64,000 bases of DNA from Hofstenia miamia (Eukaryota > Xenacoelomorpha > Acoela): NCBI GenBank assembly GCA_004352715.1, contig SCFE01000047.1, positions 448,220-512,219 of the forward strand, given 5' to 3'. The notes under the pieces were generated by a model. The model was not told the origin of the DNA, searched no databases, and saw only the letters and a program-made list of their open reading frames with translations. This document shows positions 1-13,047 of the stretch, piece after piece. Every line of letters starts with the position of its first letter. Position 1 is the first letter of the stretch. Made by a program: the position numbers and the translations under genes.

Positions 1-364
1 TCACTTAAAACTCCATAGAACAACTAAATTTGAGGAGTTGGGGTTAGAGTTATGGTAAGATTTACTATTTATTTTTTCTATTTGCTATCAGAAAACTCTT
101 TTTGCGTTTCAGCATTCCTATCTCGAATTAAGTACAATTTACAATTGAAAAGGTATATTTTGTGAACTAGCTGTTATTCTTCAAGCATTAATGGGATATT
201 TACTGATGAAATATGTTCCAAAAAATTCATATTAATTTTAGTCTAATGTATAGCATAATGGCTTAAAAGTGGCCTAAGGTTAATAATTTCGTTCATTGTT
301 ATCATTAACGATGTATTCTTATTTGTAGCATGTTTCAGAAAAATATCCTGTTTTCCAAATTTTT
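1..364. other. AT-rich DNA with no gene seen
   Basis: No splice-bounded or recognisable coding sequence on either strand. The short open frames that exist have no family resemblance. Confidence 0.5.
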
Positions 365-842
365 CAGGGTTACCGTTGATCTACATCTAGATATGGAGCA
401 TCAACTCGAGCAATAGATATCAACTGTATATGGATCCGAAATGTGATTTTATTGATATCTATGGACCACTGTGGATCAAAAATAAAGTCTAATAGATTCA
501 AATGATTTATCCTCATGGGAATTTTTAAAGCAAAATAACTTAAAATGAGCAATGAAAAAATGCTCAAACACCATTTTGTGTACACATCTGACAATATTTT
601 ACATGTGTGCAAACCACATTACACCTTGAGAACTAATTACATTATTGGTGTGATAATCAAAGTATTAGGCCTTGTTTAATGCACCCGCGCATTGAGAGAC
701 ATGCGTAATTTTATGTCATGTGTTTTGAATTTTTCGTCGAGGAATCTTACTGATGGATATGGATCCTATTTGGATTGTTCCATGCAAATTTTGTTTTTGT
801 ATTTGATGTGGATCGGAAATTATTCAATCCACGGAAACCCTG
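365..842. mobile_element. hAT-type MITE, 478 bp
   Basis: Terminal inverted repeats CAGGGTTACCGTTGAT (left) and CAGGGTTTCCGTGGAT (right, reverse complement). The 8-bp flanks aaattttt and acattttc match at six of eight positions, as expected for an old hAT target-site duplication. No transposase remains. An internal purine/GATC-rich repeat (tatggatcc, gtggatc) recurs near both ends. Confidence 0.65.
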
Positions 843-1492
843 ACATTTTCCTAATCCTCTAAATAACACAAGTTTTGCAAGTTACTGTGTTTGACTCGCA
901 TATATTAAACATTTAAGATATGCTTTAAGAGTTTAGCCTTCCTTTTTTAATACTGATTTATAGCGTACAAATGTGAAATCTAACCTGTAGTCAGAGCAAA
1001 CGTACAATAACGTATAGCGTATTTATTGTCAACACAAATATAGTGAAGAGTGGAATGTTTACGATTAGTCAAACTTAATTTTAAACGATTGTTGTTAACA
1101 CTTTTCGAACTATATGTAATCTAAATCTATATTGCATAAAGACAAAGGTGCCTCGATTAATATTCTCAATGAAAAAAAATATTATCATAAAGCTGAGAAT
1201 GGGCATCAGATGGATTGTGAATCGTGCTGGTTGACTTAGCTGTTGGTTGGATTAAGTTAAAATATCATTGTGATATTCGAATTATCTTAGAGATAATAGA
1301 AGAAATGTTTATTTATTAAGTGTGTAAGGATAAACGGAACTTGAGTTTTTTGCCAATAACTCTTGATCATTCCCTATTATTCATCATTAGAATATTTAAT
1401 TTTGAATTAGTTTAGTTGCGACAGAGCTACAACCTGTCACTCCCTGCATTTTTATAAATATCGTTTGTTAACGCCCAAACGCCGTATATAAG
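843..1492. other. AT-rich intergenic DNA, nothing recognised
   Basis: No coding potential or repeat structure stands out before the scaffold gap. Confidence 0.4.
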
Positions 1493-2492
1493 NNNNNNNN
1501 NNNNNNNNNNNNNNNNNNNNNNNNNNNNNNNNNNNNNNNNNNNNNNNNNNNNNNNNNNNNNNNNNNNNNNNNNNNNNNNNNNNNNNNNNNNNNNNNNNNN
1601 NNNNNNNNNNNNNNNNNNNNNNNNNNNNNNNNNNNNNNNNNNNNNNNNNNNNNNNNNNNNNNNNNNNNNNNNNNNNNNNNNNNNNNNNNNNNNNNNNNNN
1701 NNNNNNNNNNNNNNNNNNNNNNNNNNNNNNNNNNNNNNNNNNNNNNNNNNNNNNNNNNNNNNNNNNNNNNNNNNNNNNNNNNNNNNNNNNNNNNNNNNNN
1801 NNNNNNNNNNNNNNNNNNNNNNNNNNNNNNNNNNNNNNNNNNNNNNNNNNNNNNNNNNNNNNNNNNNNNNNNNNNNNNNNNNNNNNNNNNNNNNNNNNNN
1901 NNNNNNNNNNNNNNNNNNNNNNNNNNNNNNNNNNNNNNNNNNNNNNNNNNNNNNNNNNNNNNNNNNNNNNNNNNNNNNNNNNNNNNNNNNNNNNNNNNNN
2001 NNNNNNNNNNNNNNNNNNNNNNNNNNNNNNNNNNNNNNNNNNNNNNNNNNNNNNNNNNNNNNNNNNNNNNNNNNNNNNNNNNNNNNNNNNNNNNNNNNNN
2101 NNNNNNNNNNNNNNNNNNNNNNNNNNNNNNNNNNNNNNNNNNNNNNNNNNNNNNNNNNNNNNNNNNNNNNNNNNNNNNNNNNNNNNNNNNNNNNNNNNNN
2201 NNNNNNNNNNNNNNNNNNNNNNNNNNNNNNNNNNNNNNNNNNNNNNNNNNNNNNNNNNNNNNNNNNNNNNNNNNNNNNNNNNNNNNNNNNNNNNNNNNNN
2301 NNNNNNNNNNNNNNNNNNNNNNNNNNNNNNNNNNNNNNNNNNNNNNNNNNNNNNNNNNNNNNNNNNNNNNNNNNNNNNNNNNNNNNNNNNNNNNNNNNNN
2401 NNNNNNNNNNNNNNNNNNNNNNNNNNNNNNNNNNNNNNNNNNNNNNNNNNNNNNNNNNNNNNNNNNNNNNNNNNNNNNNNNNNNNNNNNNNN
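1493..2492. other. Assembly gap (1000 N)
   Basis: Exactly 1000 N, so probably a placeholder length. Apparent open frames crossing it are artefacts. Confidence 0.95.
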
Positions 2493-3650
2493 TCATACAA
2501 CAGTTTCCGCGTTATTTTTCCAACAGCATATAAAATTGGTTACGAATACTTCAAATCTGAAAATGCGATTCATGTTAGCCATCACATAATGATAAAATAG
2601 TAAAGCATCCAAAAACATTTGTTTGTACAAACTTGCAAATCGAAGAGCAGAATTCTGAAAATGACTCTCTCTAATATGCATGTCAAAGAAAAAGCACAGA
2701 ACACAGAGAAGCAAATGGAATACCTTAGTTTTTGCAAACACGGTTTGTTTATTGTTAGAATACTTATTTAAATTCAGATCCGTTTCGTATTGAAAACTAT
2801 TTTTTTTTAAAAGTTCGGATCGCATCCGGATCTCAAAATGTTGGATCAGATTCAATCTCTGGTGGGTCATCTATTTCTTCTTCCATGCCAAATATAGCGG
2901 TTCGAAAATGTTATAACTGATAAATAGAGGCTTTCATACTAACAATAATTTTGACATGTTGTCACATCGGTTTTCCTTGGAACAGAAGTTTCCTCCTCTA
3001 GCAATTGTCTCAAACATCCGTAGCCCAATCGGCAAGAAACAACAAAAGTGCTGGACTGACCGTATCAGATAGACGAATCTGACTGATCAGTGACACAGTC
3101 GGCAGTATCGAATAGCGTGCAAAAAATAATATATGTTAATGTTTTTTTTTAATTTTACTAGTAGTCATTAATATTTCCCCTTATTATATGTATAATCAAT
3201 GTTTTAAATATCAATGCTTCTGACATAAAGTAATGGATATACACGAAGGTAAGCCAATATAGAATTACTTGGAAGCCCTACTATTAATAAGATCATGTTT
3301 ACATGTTTTAACTTATCCAGTTTTAGATCTGAATGACATCAATGTAGAATAGAGAAATGAATTATTATCATGAAAACCTACTTTAGATTGAACTTATCCA
3401 TAATCCACTTTTACTGTAAAATGGCATCCAGTCTTATTTGTAAAATTTTCAAAATTTTTTAGAAATGTCCTCAAAATTCGCTTAAGATTTGAAATTGATG
3501 GCTGGGTTGGGGTGGGCGTACAAGCAATGGGTGGGATGGGAACATTTTCAATGTACTCAGCCCATTTCCATCTCTGGTTTTAATATGAAAAGACCAGCTC
3601 ATATTTGACGCAAACATAGTTCCATATATATGTATATATATATATATATA
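2493..3650. other. Intergenic DNA with a possible hAT right terminus at 3561-3576
   Basis: The stretch ending at 3576 reads CAGAGATGGAAATGGG on the minus strand, like the hAT termini elsewhere in the window, preceded by a G-rich tract (3505-3540). No left mate or target-site duplication was found. A minus-strand open frame at 2493-2870 resembles no known family. Confidence 0.3.
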
Positions 3651-3940
3651 NNNNNNNNNNNNNNNNNNNNNNNNNNNNNNNNNNNNNNNNNNNNNNNNNN
3701 NNNNNNNNNNNNNNNNNNNNNNNNNNNNNNNNNNNNNNNNNNNNNNNNNNNNNNNNNNNNNNNNNNNNNNNNNNNNNNNNNNNNNNNNNNNNNNNNNNNN
3801 NNNNNNNNNNNNNNNNNNNNNNNNNNNNNNNNNNNNNNNNNNNNNNNNNNNNNNNNNNNNNNNNNNNNNNNNNNNNNNNNNNNNNNNNNNNNNNNNNNNN
3901 NNNNNNNNNNNNNNNNNNNNNNNNNNNNNNNNNNNNNNNN
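3624..3940. repeat. (TA)n microsatellite running into a 290-N gap
   Basis: Alternating TA from about 3624 to 3650, then N from 3651 to 3940. The gap probably marks where the microsatellite could not be assembled. Confidence 0.85.
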
Positions 3941-4019
3941 TAAGTATAAATATGGCCGACAATCAATTTCTTTTCTTGATAATTACTTAAAAGTAAATTC
4001 TCGATCACATAATTTTATT

Positions 4020-4345
4020 TCTAGAAGTATTTCCTCTCCGAGTTTTCACCGAGTAGCCTCTAATATTCGGAATGATTTAGAAAATGAGATAAGAATAGAA
4101 AAAAATTACAAGAAATTTAGAAAAAAATTAAAAATCGTAGTTTTACATCTACAAAATACAATCGGAGACACAAACATGCTAAAGACATTAACTGATTTTT
4201 TACACTGATCTCACCACACACACATTTATTCTATATATATATTTTATTATTATTTTGTAAATACATGTATTTTTAGTTTGTAGTTTTTTTACTGTTATTT
4301 ATTTACGGCAATAAAGTTGCTTTGACTCTTATTATTTTTAATGTT
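4020..4345 (+). mobile_element. LINE 3' end: degenerate RT C-terminus and 3' tail
   Basis: An open frame entering from the gap and ending at 4208 encodes SFHRVASNIRNDLENEIRIE and FRKKLK, reminiscent of the RT C-terminus of CR1/L2-like LINEs (FRxRAxxxWNSLPxxIR...FKxxLK). After the stop, gcaataaagttgctttgac and cttattattttt (to about 4340) match the tail at 58394-58428, identifying a shared LINE 3' UTR family. Family assignment is by motif memory only. Confidence 0.5.
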
Positions 4346-5060
4346 ATAATGAAATATAGAATAATCTAGAAGTTAATATAATATATTAAAAATAACGTAG
4401 CATTTATATAATTGTATTCTAAGTATAAAACTATATATTTTCTACTTTTCCATCTTAGTGTTTGCTTAATAATTTCTTTTTATATCACTCTCAATTGATA
4501 ACAGTTACAACGCACTTTATCATTCTGTGTTCTGGTAGATCACGAATATCTTTCAATTATAAAGTTAAAATTGAAAAGAGTCTTATTTGTTGTAAATCAC
4601 AGTGTGGAAATTAATGTATGTACCCTAATGTTCAACTGCAAATAGCAATATAATTGTTAAATTTATATTTTATTTTTCTTAAGTTCACAAATAACTTTTC
4701 TGTTAATTTTGTAGTGCGGGGCCAAGGCTAACTCAAAAGAAAGGCAATGCAGCCAAGAATTTTAATATATTAGCGGAGTGCATTATTTAACTTTACATTG
4801 ACAACATCAAAACATTCTTTAAAGTATAGTGAGCTATAATTTACAAAAAAACATAACTAGCGTTTATATTTCTCAATTGCACGGGTTTTCCTCAACTTAA
4901 AAAAGACATTAACATTTTTACAAACATTTTTAATGAAAATATTTGACAAAATCCCAAACACAGATATATCATCAAAATTACTAAAGGCATTAATGGAAAC
5001 AATTTTAAAAGTTTCTTTTAGAAGTCCACGACAAAATTTAATATTTTCTTTTGAGTTAGC
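4346..5060. other. AT-rich intergenic DNA, nothing recognised
   Basis: No gene, exon or clear repeat boundary was found before the (TA)n run at 5061. Confidence 0.4.
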
Positions 5061-6083
5061 CTATATATATATATATATATATANNNNNNNNNNNNNNNNN
5101 NNNNNNNNNNNNNNNNNNNNNNNNNNNNNNNNNNNNNNNNNNNNNNNNNNNNNNNNNNNNNNNNNNNNNNNNNNNNNNNNNNNNNNNNNNNNNNNNNNNN
5201 NNNNNNNNNNNNNNNNNNNNNNNNNNNNNNNNNNNNNNNNNNNNNNNNNNNNNNNNNNNNNNNNNNNNNNNNNNNNNNNNNNNNNNNNNNNNNNNNNNNN
5301 NNNNNNNNNNNNNNNNNNNNNNNNNNNNNNNNNNNNNNNNNNNNNNNNNNNNNNNNNNNNNNNNNNNNNNNNNNNNNNNNNNNNNNNNNNNNNNNNNNNN
5401 NNNNNNNNNNNNNNNNNNNNNNNNNNNNNNNNNNNNNNNNNNNNNNNNNNNNNNNNNNNNNNNNNNNNNNNNNNNNNNNNNNNNNNNNNNNNNNNNNNNN
5501 NNNNNNNNNNNNNNNNNNNNNNNNNNNNNNNNNNNNNNNNNNNNNNNNNNNNNNNNNNNNNNNNNNNNNNNNNNNNNNNNNNNNNNNNNNNNNNNNNNNN
5601 NNNNNNNNNNNNNNNNNNNNNNNNNNNNNNNNNNNNNNNNNNNNNNNNNNNNNNNNNNNNNNNNNNNNNNNNNNNNNNNNNNNNNNNNNNNNNNNNNNNN
5701 NNNNNNNNNNNNNNNNNNNNNNNNNNNNNNNNNNNNNNNNNNNNNNNNNNNNNNNNNNNNNNNNNNNNNNNNNNNNNNNNNNNNNNNNNNNNNNNNNNNN
5801 NNNNNNNNNNNNNNNNNNNNNNNNNNNNNNNNNNNNNNNNNNNNNNNNNNNNNNNNNNNNNNNNNNNNNNNNNNNNNNNNNNNNNNNNNNNNNNNNNNNN
5901 NNNNNNNNNNNNNNNNNNNNNNNNNNNNNNNNNNNNNNNNNNNNNNNNNNNNNNNNNNNNNNNNNNNNNNNNNNNNNNNNNNNNNNNNNNNNNNNNNNNN
6001 NNNNNNNNNNNNNNNNNNNNNNNNNNNNNNNNNNNNNNNNNNNNNNNNNNNNNNNNNNNNNNNNNNNNNNNNNNNNNNNNNNN
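5061..6083. repeat. (TA)n microsatellite and 1000-N gap
   Basis: TA repeats at about 5061-5083 lead into N from 5084 to 6083. The gap is exactly 1000 N, a placeholder. Confidence 0.9.
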
Positions 6084-6144
6084 CTGCTCTGTTGAGGGGG
6101 GGGGGAACGTTCCCCCAGTTCCCCCCCCTCTGGGTGCGCCTCTG
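6084..6144 (-). mobile_element. Right terminus of a hAT-like element (rest in gap)
   Basis: The minus strand from 6144 reads CAGAGGCGCACCCAGAGGG followed by a G-rich tract, typical of hAT termini that begin CAGRGRYG and continue into poly-G/C. Just inside is a 16-bp palindrome, GGGGGAACGTTCCCCC. The outside 8 bp are gttgtgat. The other end should lie inside the gap, so the duplication cannot be tested. Confidence 0.45.
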
Positions 6145-6550
6145 GTTGTGATAGAATGTCATAAAAATGATTTAAAATCAATGTGTTTAATTTGTTTTTA
6201 CAGAATGATATGAAAAAATTTGCTTATATTTTAGTTAAATTCTGTTCCAAAAAGATATATTACCAGATATACGGATTAGAACATAATACGACTTTTCTTT
6301 CTGCCGTCTACTAAAAATAATAAACCACTTATAACTTTTGATTTACATATTTCATACTTTAAATATTGTAATTGAATAGAGGAGAATCTAGTTTCGGTTT
6401 ATTGGCATTCAGTAAATGCTGTACAAATTATTTTTCCAATGCGACCTAATGAAGTAGATTAAATTGCATTTCTTATAGAAGCATCCGACATAATGAGGTG
6501 GCTACGGACATTCAAAATTATTGTTTGTACACAAAAAACTTTTAAAAAAA

Positions 6551-6556
6551 TTTATT
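6551..6556 (-). promoter_or_regulatory. Candidate VPS8 polyadenylation signal
   Basis: AATAAA on the minus strand, 168 nt past the TAG stop. This is the first canonical hexamer I noticed downstream. In such AT-rich DNA the hexamer is common, so this is only a plausible end of the 3' UTR. Confidence 0.35.
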
Positions 6557-6723
6557 AATTAAATAATCAAAATTAACTAAGTGCTGCAAAAATATTGAAA
6601 TATAATTTAAAAACGCTATAACTAACAATCGCTGTTGAAAACATCATTTCTAACGGTGTGCATAAACACCTTCAGGTGGGAATTAGAGCAACTGCTGTTG
6701 CAAGAAAAATGTGAATGCATGTG

Positions 6724-7001
6724 CTAAAAGACTTTTCTTGGCTTTAAGCACAATTGGAATGATTCTGATTCAAAGAAGCCGCTAGATGGAGTACTGGCAA
6801 CATTTCCAAAATACAAAGATTTATTGTTCTGTCGTCGTTGAGCTTTTCGAATCTGTTGTACATTGGTTGTGCGTTGGATGTACGATGTACTTCTCTGCCT
6901 GAACTGTTCAGCTACGGCTTCTAATGATATGGACGGCGTCAACATCGGATCACGATCATGCCGACAGATACTGCAAAAATACTGAGGTTCAACATCTTGA
7001 T
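6724..7001 (-). CDS. VPS8: VPS8 last exon: RING C-x2-C and C-terminal tail
   Basis: 278 bp after a 6.9-kb intron. The gtttag acceptor completes an Asp codon. QYFCSICRHD supplies the last RING pair (human TCYKCSSSN). The tail is Arg/Gln-rich (QQIRKAQRRQNNK) and ends TPSSGFFESESFQLCLKPRK before a TAG stop, matching human SAPAFNSIFQNENFQLQLIP. Family tail match and phase give high confidence despite the distance from exon N. Confidence 0.92.
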
Positions 7002-9893
7002 CTAAACAAATTTAAATGATAGTACATAGACATAAGCTTACATGCATATTCATGTACAAATAAAAGAGTCCGCATAGTTTAATATGGGTAAATTCAAATA
7101 GTAGGGATTGAACGAAATATATTTAATAATGAAAATTTATGTACATCTATTGCTATTACTACAGTAAACCGTAAGTTTGCAATCAAAAGATGAAGCCATT
7201 ATAGTATTCTACGAAACTGCGCAGTGGTACAGGGATCAGTGGATTGTACACGATCCATGATCATACGAAATCTACAAGATTTTTTGAAATTTTCCCTTAA
7301 ATACAAGACATTACACGAATTTTATACCAAAGGTAATAAACGTATTGTAACAAATAATGTCGTAATATAACAAATGGTAACAATGAAAGACAGAGTACAA
7401 CATATTTATTATAATATAATTTCTGCACAGCATGTGTACTACATATTACTGATATCACTATTGGCGATGGTAGCAATGCATGCAGAGAATATCACGTGAT
7501 TAACTTTTTACAGTTTGAGAATTAACCAATAGTATTTTTCAGCCTCATTCTCGAGCAGATTACAAGAAACTAGTCAAGATTCCAAGCAAGAGTAAACATG
7601 GCGTTGGTGCCACTTGTTTGATATGCAAGAAGGATGATTTGCGGTACACTCAAGCACATTAAAAGGAAATATGTTGAAGCACTACCAACTTATGCATTCT
7701 AGTGACTTGGCTAAGCACCTTGAAGACGAAAAAAAATCCCTCGTGGAAATGCGCATGTAGGATCGGCAGGGCAGTCGGTTACTTCATTTTCTAACAACGC
7801 TCTCAAAGCAGAAACGCCACCCTTATCTCGACAAAAAAATCGGGGTATCGATCGCTAAACAACTCTGTGGTGTAGGAAAACTTCCTCTTTCTATCGTTAA
7901 GAAATGGTTTCGTAAGTTTATAAACAATTCGCAGCCCAAGTTTGCAAATATAAGCTATCGCAAAATCATGTGCCACGTCAATCCTCTTTGCGCCAAAATG
8001 GAAGATGACATAAAAAGGCCGGCCCAATCTGACTTTGGATTGTTGGACCGTTTAAAATGGTAGATCATACTTGTGGAGTACATGTCACTATATCGATATA
8101 TCTGGAAAACTAAGATCCAGTGTCATATATTTAGGCGTGCTTAAGGTAGAATTAGTGGTAAAGGGGCTAAAATCATTATTTTTCAACCAATTCTATTGTA
8201 ACTTGGCATATAGCATCCTGATAGACTAAAAAATTTTTGCAATTTTTTTTGCATAAATTATGCAAATTAGGTCATCAAAGATGGCCGAACGGTTCCCGAA
8301 ATGGTACATAACTTTGGTACAAGCTTGTACCCACAAATATTAAGCAATTGTAATGAAATTTTGCATGCTGATAGCTTATGAGCTGCTCTAGGGCATGTAC
8401 CAAAATCAGTGGTCTGCTATGATAATTGTATTTTTTATAAAATTTTGACTTTTGAAGTCAGATCGAATTCAAAATTACAACCTCATTATGTATGCATGAA
8501 CTTCATAAAACTTTAAGTATTCAGTGAAACCACTCTATTTTGGTACAGGACCTGCACAAATACATGCTTAATGCATACACCAAATTTCAACATGATATCT
8601 GTATTAGTTTTTTAGTAATCATGCACCAAAAAACATGGGTTAGTGGAAAAAATTAGTTTTGAGAAAACGGCCAAAAACTGAAAAATTCTTACATCGTCTG
8701 GTTGAAATGTCAGCTGCTATCCCAAATAATCCCTTTGTAACTTCCTTTCTGTAATGCTTACTGAATGAGTTCATTCGCTTTCTATGGTCAAATTATTATT
8801 TTATAATGAAAATATAGGCACGTAACCAAGCAAAAACATATTGGTTGCTAAGCATTTTTCAAGTAGGGGGGTTGTGAAAAATGCTTTATTACCAGTAAAT
8901 AATACCTTTTCTGCATCCAATTTTAGCAGAATTGTTTAGAGGAATGCTCATTAGTTGTCTCATGCAAATTTTGAGATATGGTATAGTTTGTCAATTTTCA
9001 CCACTATCCTGCCACTAATTCTACCTTAAGTATCCACATGCGGTCATCAACATTGCTCTCAAATTCAAGATGTTCTCGAGCCCTATGACATGAAGCACTC
9101 TATCCCAAGAAACATGCATCATTCGTTCGCCAATGCGCCATTATTGGTTTTATTGGCCAATGTTGGCTATTCATATACCATTTAAAAACCATCATTTGCT
9201 AACAACACGTCATAATTATTTATTTTTATAGTAATATCAATAATTTTATAATAATTTAGTATTCCATATTTTCTATCAAATACCTAATTCAGTTTTTTGT
9301 TCTAGCTTAAATGAATGCTGATGACATGCGACATACTTTTTATTTCAAAAATATAAATAGTATGCTTGTTTATTAATATTTATTCTATTATTTGCTCTTA
9401 GCTCATCTTTAAAGGATTTATACAGAAATACTCAAAATTCAATTAGATCAAGCCACTATTCTCAAACATTTATCAGGTGCTTCTCTTTCATTTCGACATT
9501 CAATCTGTTCCCCTTCCAATGAAAGTAGCATTCAAAGTCCTGTACCTATTAATTCAGTTGAAGACTTAACACTTTAAAAAAAACTTGCAAAGAAGCAGTT
9601 AAAAAGATGCTCCAAAGGCTTCCTGCTACTACTGACATGGTAAGGTGTGTCATTTTCACTGGGAAAGGATGAAAGTCAGCATTTTGTCCATCAATTTTAT
9701 GCAAAATCTTATTTCGTTTGTCATGTTTTTTATTGGCCCCTTTTTAGACTGAAAAGGAAATTGAAAATCACGTTAAGTTTTCGCTACGAAATTCAATTGA
9801 CCATGAAGGTGGCCGCGCTCAACGAGCAAAATAAAACTGATGTGTGCATACAACGTGTTTTTGAATTTTCTTGTTTCATTTAGATTTACATGA

Positions 9894-9928
<35 letters not shown>

Positions 9929-12900
9929 CAAAGTAATGATGACCAAGAAGATATTCTGTTTAAAATAGACCTGGTACTTACTTTACTTCATGCAACTGAA
10001 GATAAGTCGAATTGGATTGGCTACACTGCCAATTTATTGCAGCTATGCGTCAGCCGGATTTAAGGAAATAAAGGACTATCATCGAGTTGCTAAAGCATTG
10101 GGAAAGTGCTACTCTTTCTTACCAATCTTCGCATTTTACACATGCTCTGTCTAGTCACGTTCCTAAGGATAACGAAATCCGTTGGAATTCAGAGTTCGCC
10201 CACATAGCTAAGAACCAGTTTGACATTACAAACTGTTTATCTGCTACAAATAATCAGACTTTCATTATTAACGACTATTCATACTGCAAGGTCTAGTCTC
10301 CGTGATGAAACTCTTCCAGGAAGCAACTGACATTTTGCAGGCCGATGGGATCACCATATCAATGATGTAATGATAAAGTTGCGAAAGTTAACACAACACG
10401 CAGGTCGAATTTTGTTTAACGCTCTCATGTGAAACAATTTGCAATGTAATACATGCAATTGTGTAATTGTATTATCTAATGAAATATCCTCTTGTTTTCT
10501 GTGCAAATACGCATATCAATGATCAATGTACTGGATTTTCGAAACAGGGGATTCTCGGTCTGAAGGAAGTCAAAGTAAATATTATAACCTTTTGCAACAC
10601 ATGTGTTGTGTTATTAACGTTTGGAAGGTAATACATTGATAAATTGCTTGGAACAAAAGGAGACTACCGAAATTCGAGAAGTGAAATCTATATGTTAGGA
10701 ACAACTGATCATAATCAAACCACTGCGAGAACTGATACGATCCAAATGATTAAAGACTCGATTGGAGAAATCTCGTTTAACGAAAAGGTTTAATTACTCT
10801 GTGTTAAGATTGATCATGTAGAAACTGTACTTCAAGATCACTGTTGTTGCTAACAAAGCTGCCATGCCTGTCATAGCAAAGAAGCTTGAAATGGATATGC
10901 TTTTCCAAATACAGATGAAATTTATAGGAATTCCGGGAAAAAGAGAAATTCAAGGTAGACAAACAGCTTGAGGACATGAACGAAATTGATAAGATAATTC
11001 AGGATCTAGGTATATTTGCTAAACTTGATGAGTGCACTAGGCTTGGTAGATATGCCGAAGATAAAATCCGGCCCATTCTTGTCACATTCAACAATGTATG
11101 GGGTGCTAGACTGTAGAAGCAAGGCCGCTCAAGAAAAAATTACAAGACAGAGCAACAAAGAAGATCATCCTGAAAAAACTATATGAGTTCTTTAACAGGG
11201 CATTGACAAATCGAGACTGATAAAGAATCTCAAACTCTACCAAGATAATGTAGAAGTTGATATTGCATGACTAGATACAGCGATACCAAAACACCTGCTC
11301 TTGAATGCAAGATCCTTGAAAAAACCTCTTTCAAAACAATTTCTTCAATCTGATCTCCTACATCACTGTTTGGTTACCGAAACTTGGTTGAAATTGTTCG
11401 ATGAATTATTTCTTGTAGATATCACTAGGTATTGTCTACTCAACCAAATCATGCGGCGGAGGTGCTGCAGCATATATCTCTGACAAAACGCGATTTCGTT
11501 TTTAAGACAATATATTAAAATAAATGAACGTCCTTAAAAATTCGTATGCTTAGATAAACATAACTTTCACCACACAGCAACTAAGGTATGAAACAACTTA
11601 CTTGCCCAATCCAACCACTTGCTTCTGCAACATCTTCCTTGAACTAGCATACATCTTCAGGTCGTCCCTGTACCACAGGTGACTTATACCCTATACCTTT
11701 CCTCTTTAACTTTTCTTTTATAGGGATTGAGCTAACTACAAACAGAAGTGGCGCTAAGCTGTCTCCTCTCCCCTGGAATATGCCTCGACCTCACCTCAAC
11801 CTGTGCCCGTCTATCTCAGTCTGCCACTTTCCCATCTCCTCTCTAGAAACTCAACCCATTTCTGTGAAACTCCATTAGAACGTAACGTCCTCAATACCCA
11901 CCTATATGATATGTTGTCATATCCTGTCCTGAATCCAATCCACGCCATTGCTAAGTTTGTCTTCCTTCTACTCCACTCCACCATGGTCTGGTCTATAAAC
12001 AACTGTGCATTGCATCCTCTTGTCTTTGTCCTACATCCCTTCTGCTCCTATGGTATCAATCTGTTCTGATATAAGTAACATGCCAGCCTACTTGAAATCA
12101 GAGAAGTTAACAATTTCCACGTTGTTGGCAGACATTGGCCTGGCCTGAAGTTGCTTGCTACCTTACCTTTCTTTGGTCTGTTCTGTATCAGAAATGTCCT
12201 TCCCACTACCATCCATTCACTACACACTACTCCAATGCTACTGCTAGTCTCTCATGAACTTTTGTGAACTTCTTCAGCCAATACCCATGTACCTCAGCTC
12301 TGCCTGGCGCCTTCCAGTTCTTCATCTTTTTTAGAGCCTTGCAGTTGTGATTGCTTCTTCTTCTGAACTGAATTGAATTCCCTTCTGCTCGCCTCGCTCT
12401 TCATGTCCGGCACTTCACTTTCTCTTATATCCTCTCAGAATCTTTTCCTGTCCTCACCTGCTTTTGCTCTAGTCTTTTCTATCTTATCCTTTGTAGAATC
12501 TTCCTTCTTGGGTCTCAAACTTCATATTGTCTCTTGCCTGCTTTGCCCTGCCCCTGTCCTATATTTTCTCCTCAGCTTCTGCAACTAATCTCTGCTCTGC
12601 TTAAGCTCTTCTCTTGCAGTTTCTATAGTCTTGCCCTTACCTACCCTGCACTTGTCCTGTACTGTCTTACTTGTCCTGATCTTTCCTATTTGCTGCCTAA
12701 TCTTTGCCACCTTATTCTCAATTCTTCTTTCCCATGCTGGCTTTCTGTCTCCCTTATCTTNTGCCACTTCTCGAGTCCACACTCCTGATTGCGGAGTCCG
12801 CCTGTTGACCGGAGATTCTTCGCACCCTCTGACCATGTAAGACCTGCCGGGAACTGAGGGCCTTTGCTTTTTCCGGACTTGTCATCAGTGTTTGATTTTG

Positions 12901-13047
12901 GACTCACATTGTCCTAGGAAGTTGCCAACCAATGCTTTACAGTGCTTCCTACCCTGTGAGCTAAGTTATCCAGTTTTGTAACCACGATCACAGTTGCTTA
13001 ACCTCAGCTTACCAATCTGCGTCTTTACCAACTGGGCTCCCTGCCCA

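Larger units (their letters stand above)
7575..10440 (+). pseudogene. Degenerate hAT transposase with BED finger
   Basis: A BED-type zinc finger starts at 7612 (TCLICKKDD) with its His pair near 7680-7696 (KHYQLMHSS) in another frame, so at least one frameshift is present. Further on, KLRSSVIYLGVLK at 8108-8146 is split by a TTAA-flanked insertion and continues as YPHAVINIALKFKM from about 9031. A downstream block at 10087-10296 gives VPKDNEIRWNSEF, the hAT counterpart of the TRWNST motif. The C-terminal dimerisation domain was not found. Stops, frameshifts, the insertion and an (AT)n run at 9896-9925 show it is dead. The termini are not defined. Confidence 0.7.

Noticed and set aside
1427-2500. 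Long open frames crossing runs of N (also at 3471-4208, 4933-6213, 42213-43484, 57880-58287)
   Set aside because: The apparent length is almost all N; only the real flanks were considered.
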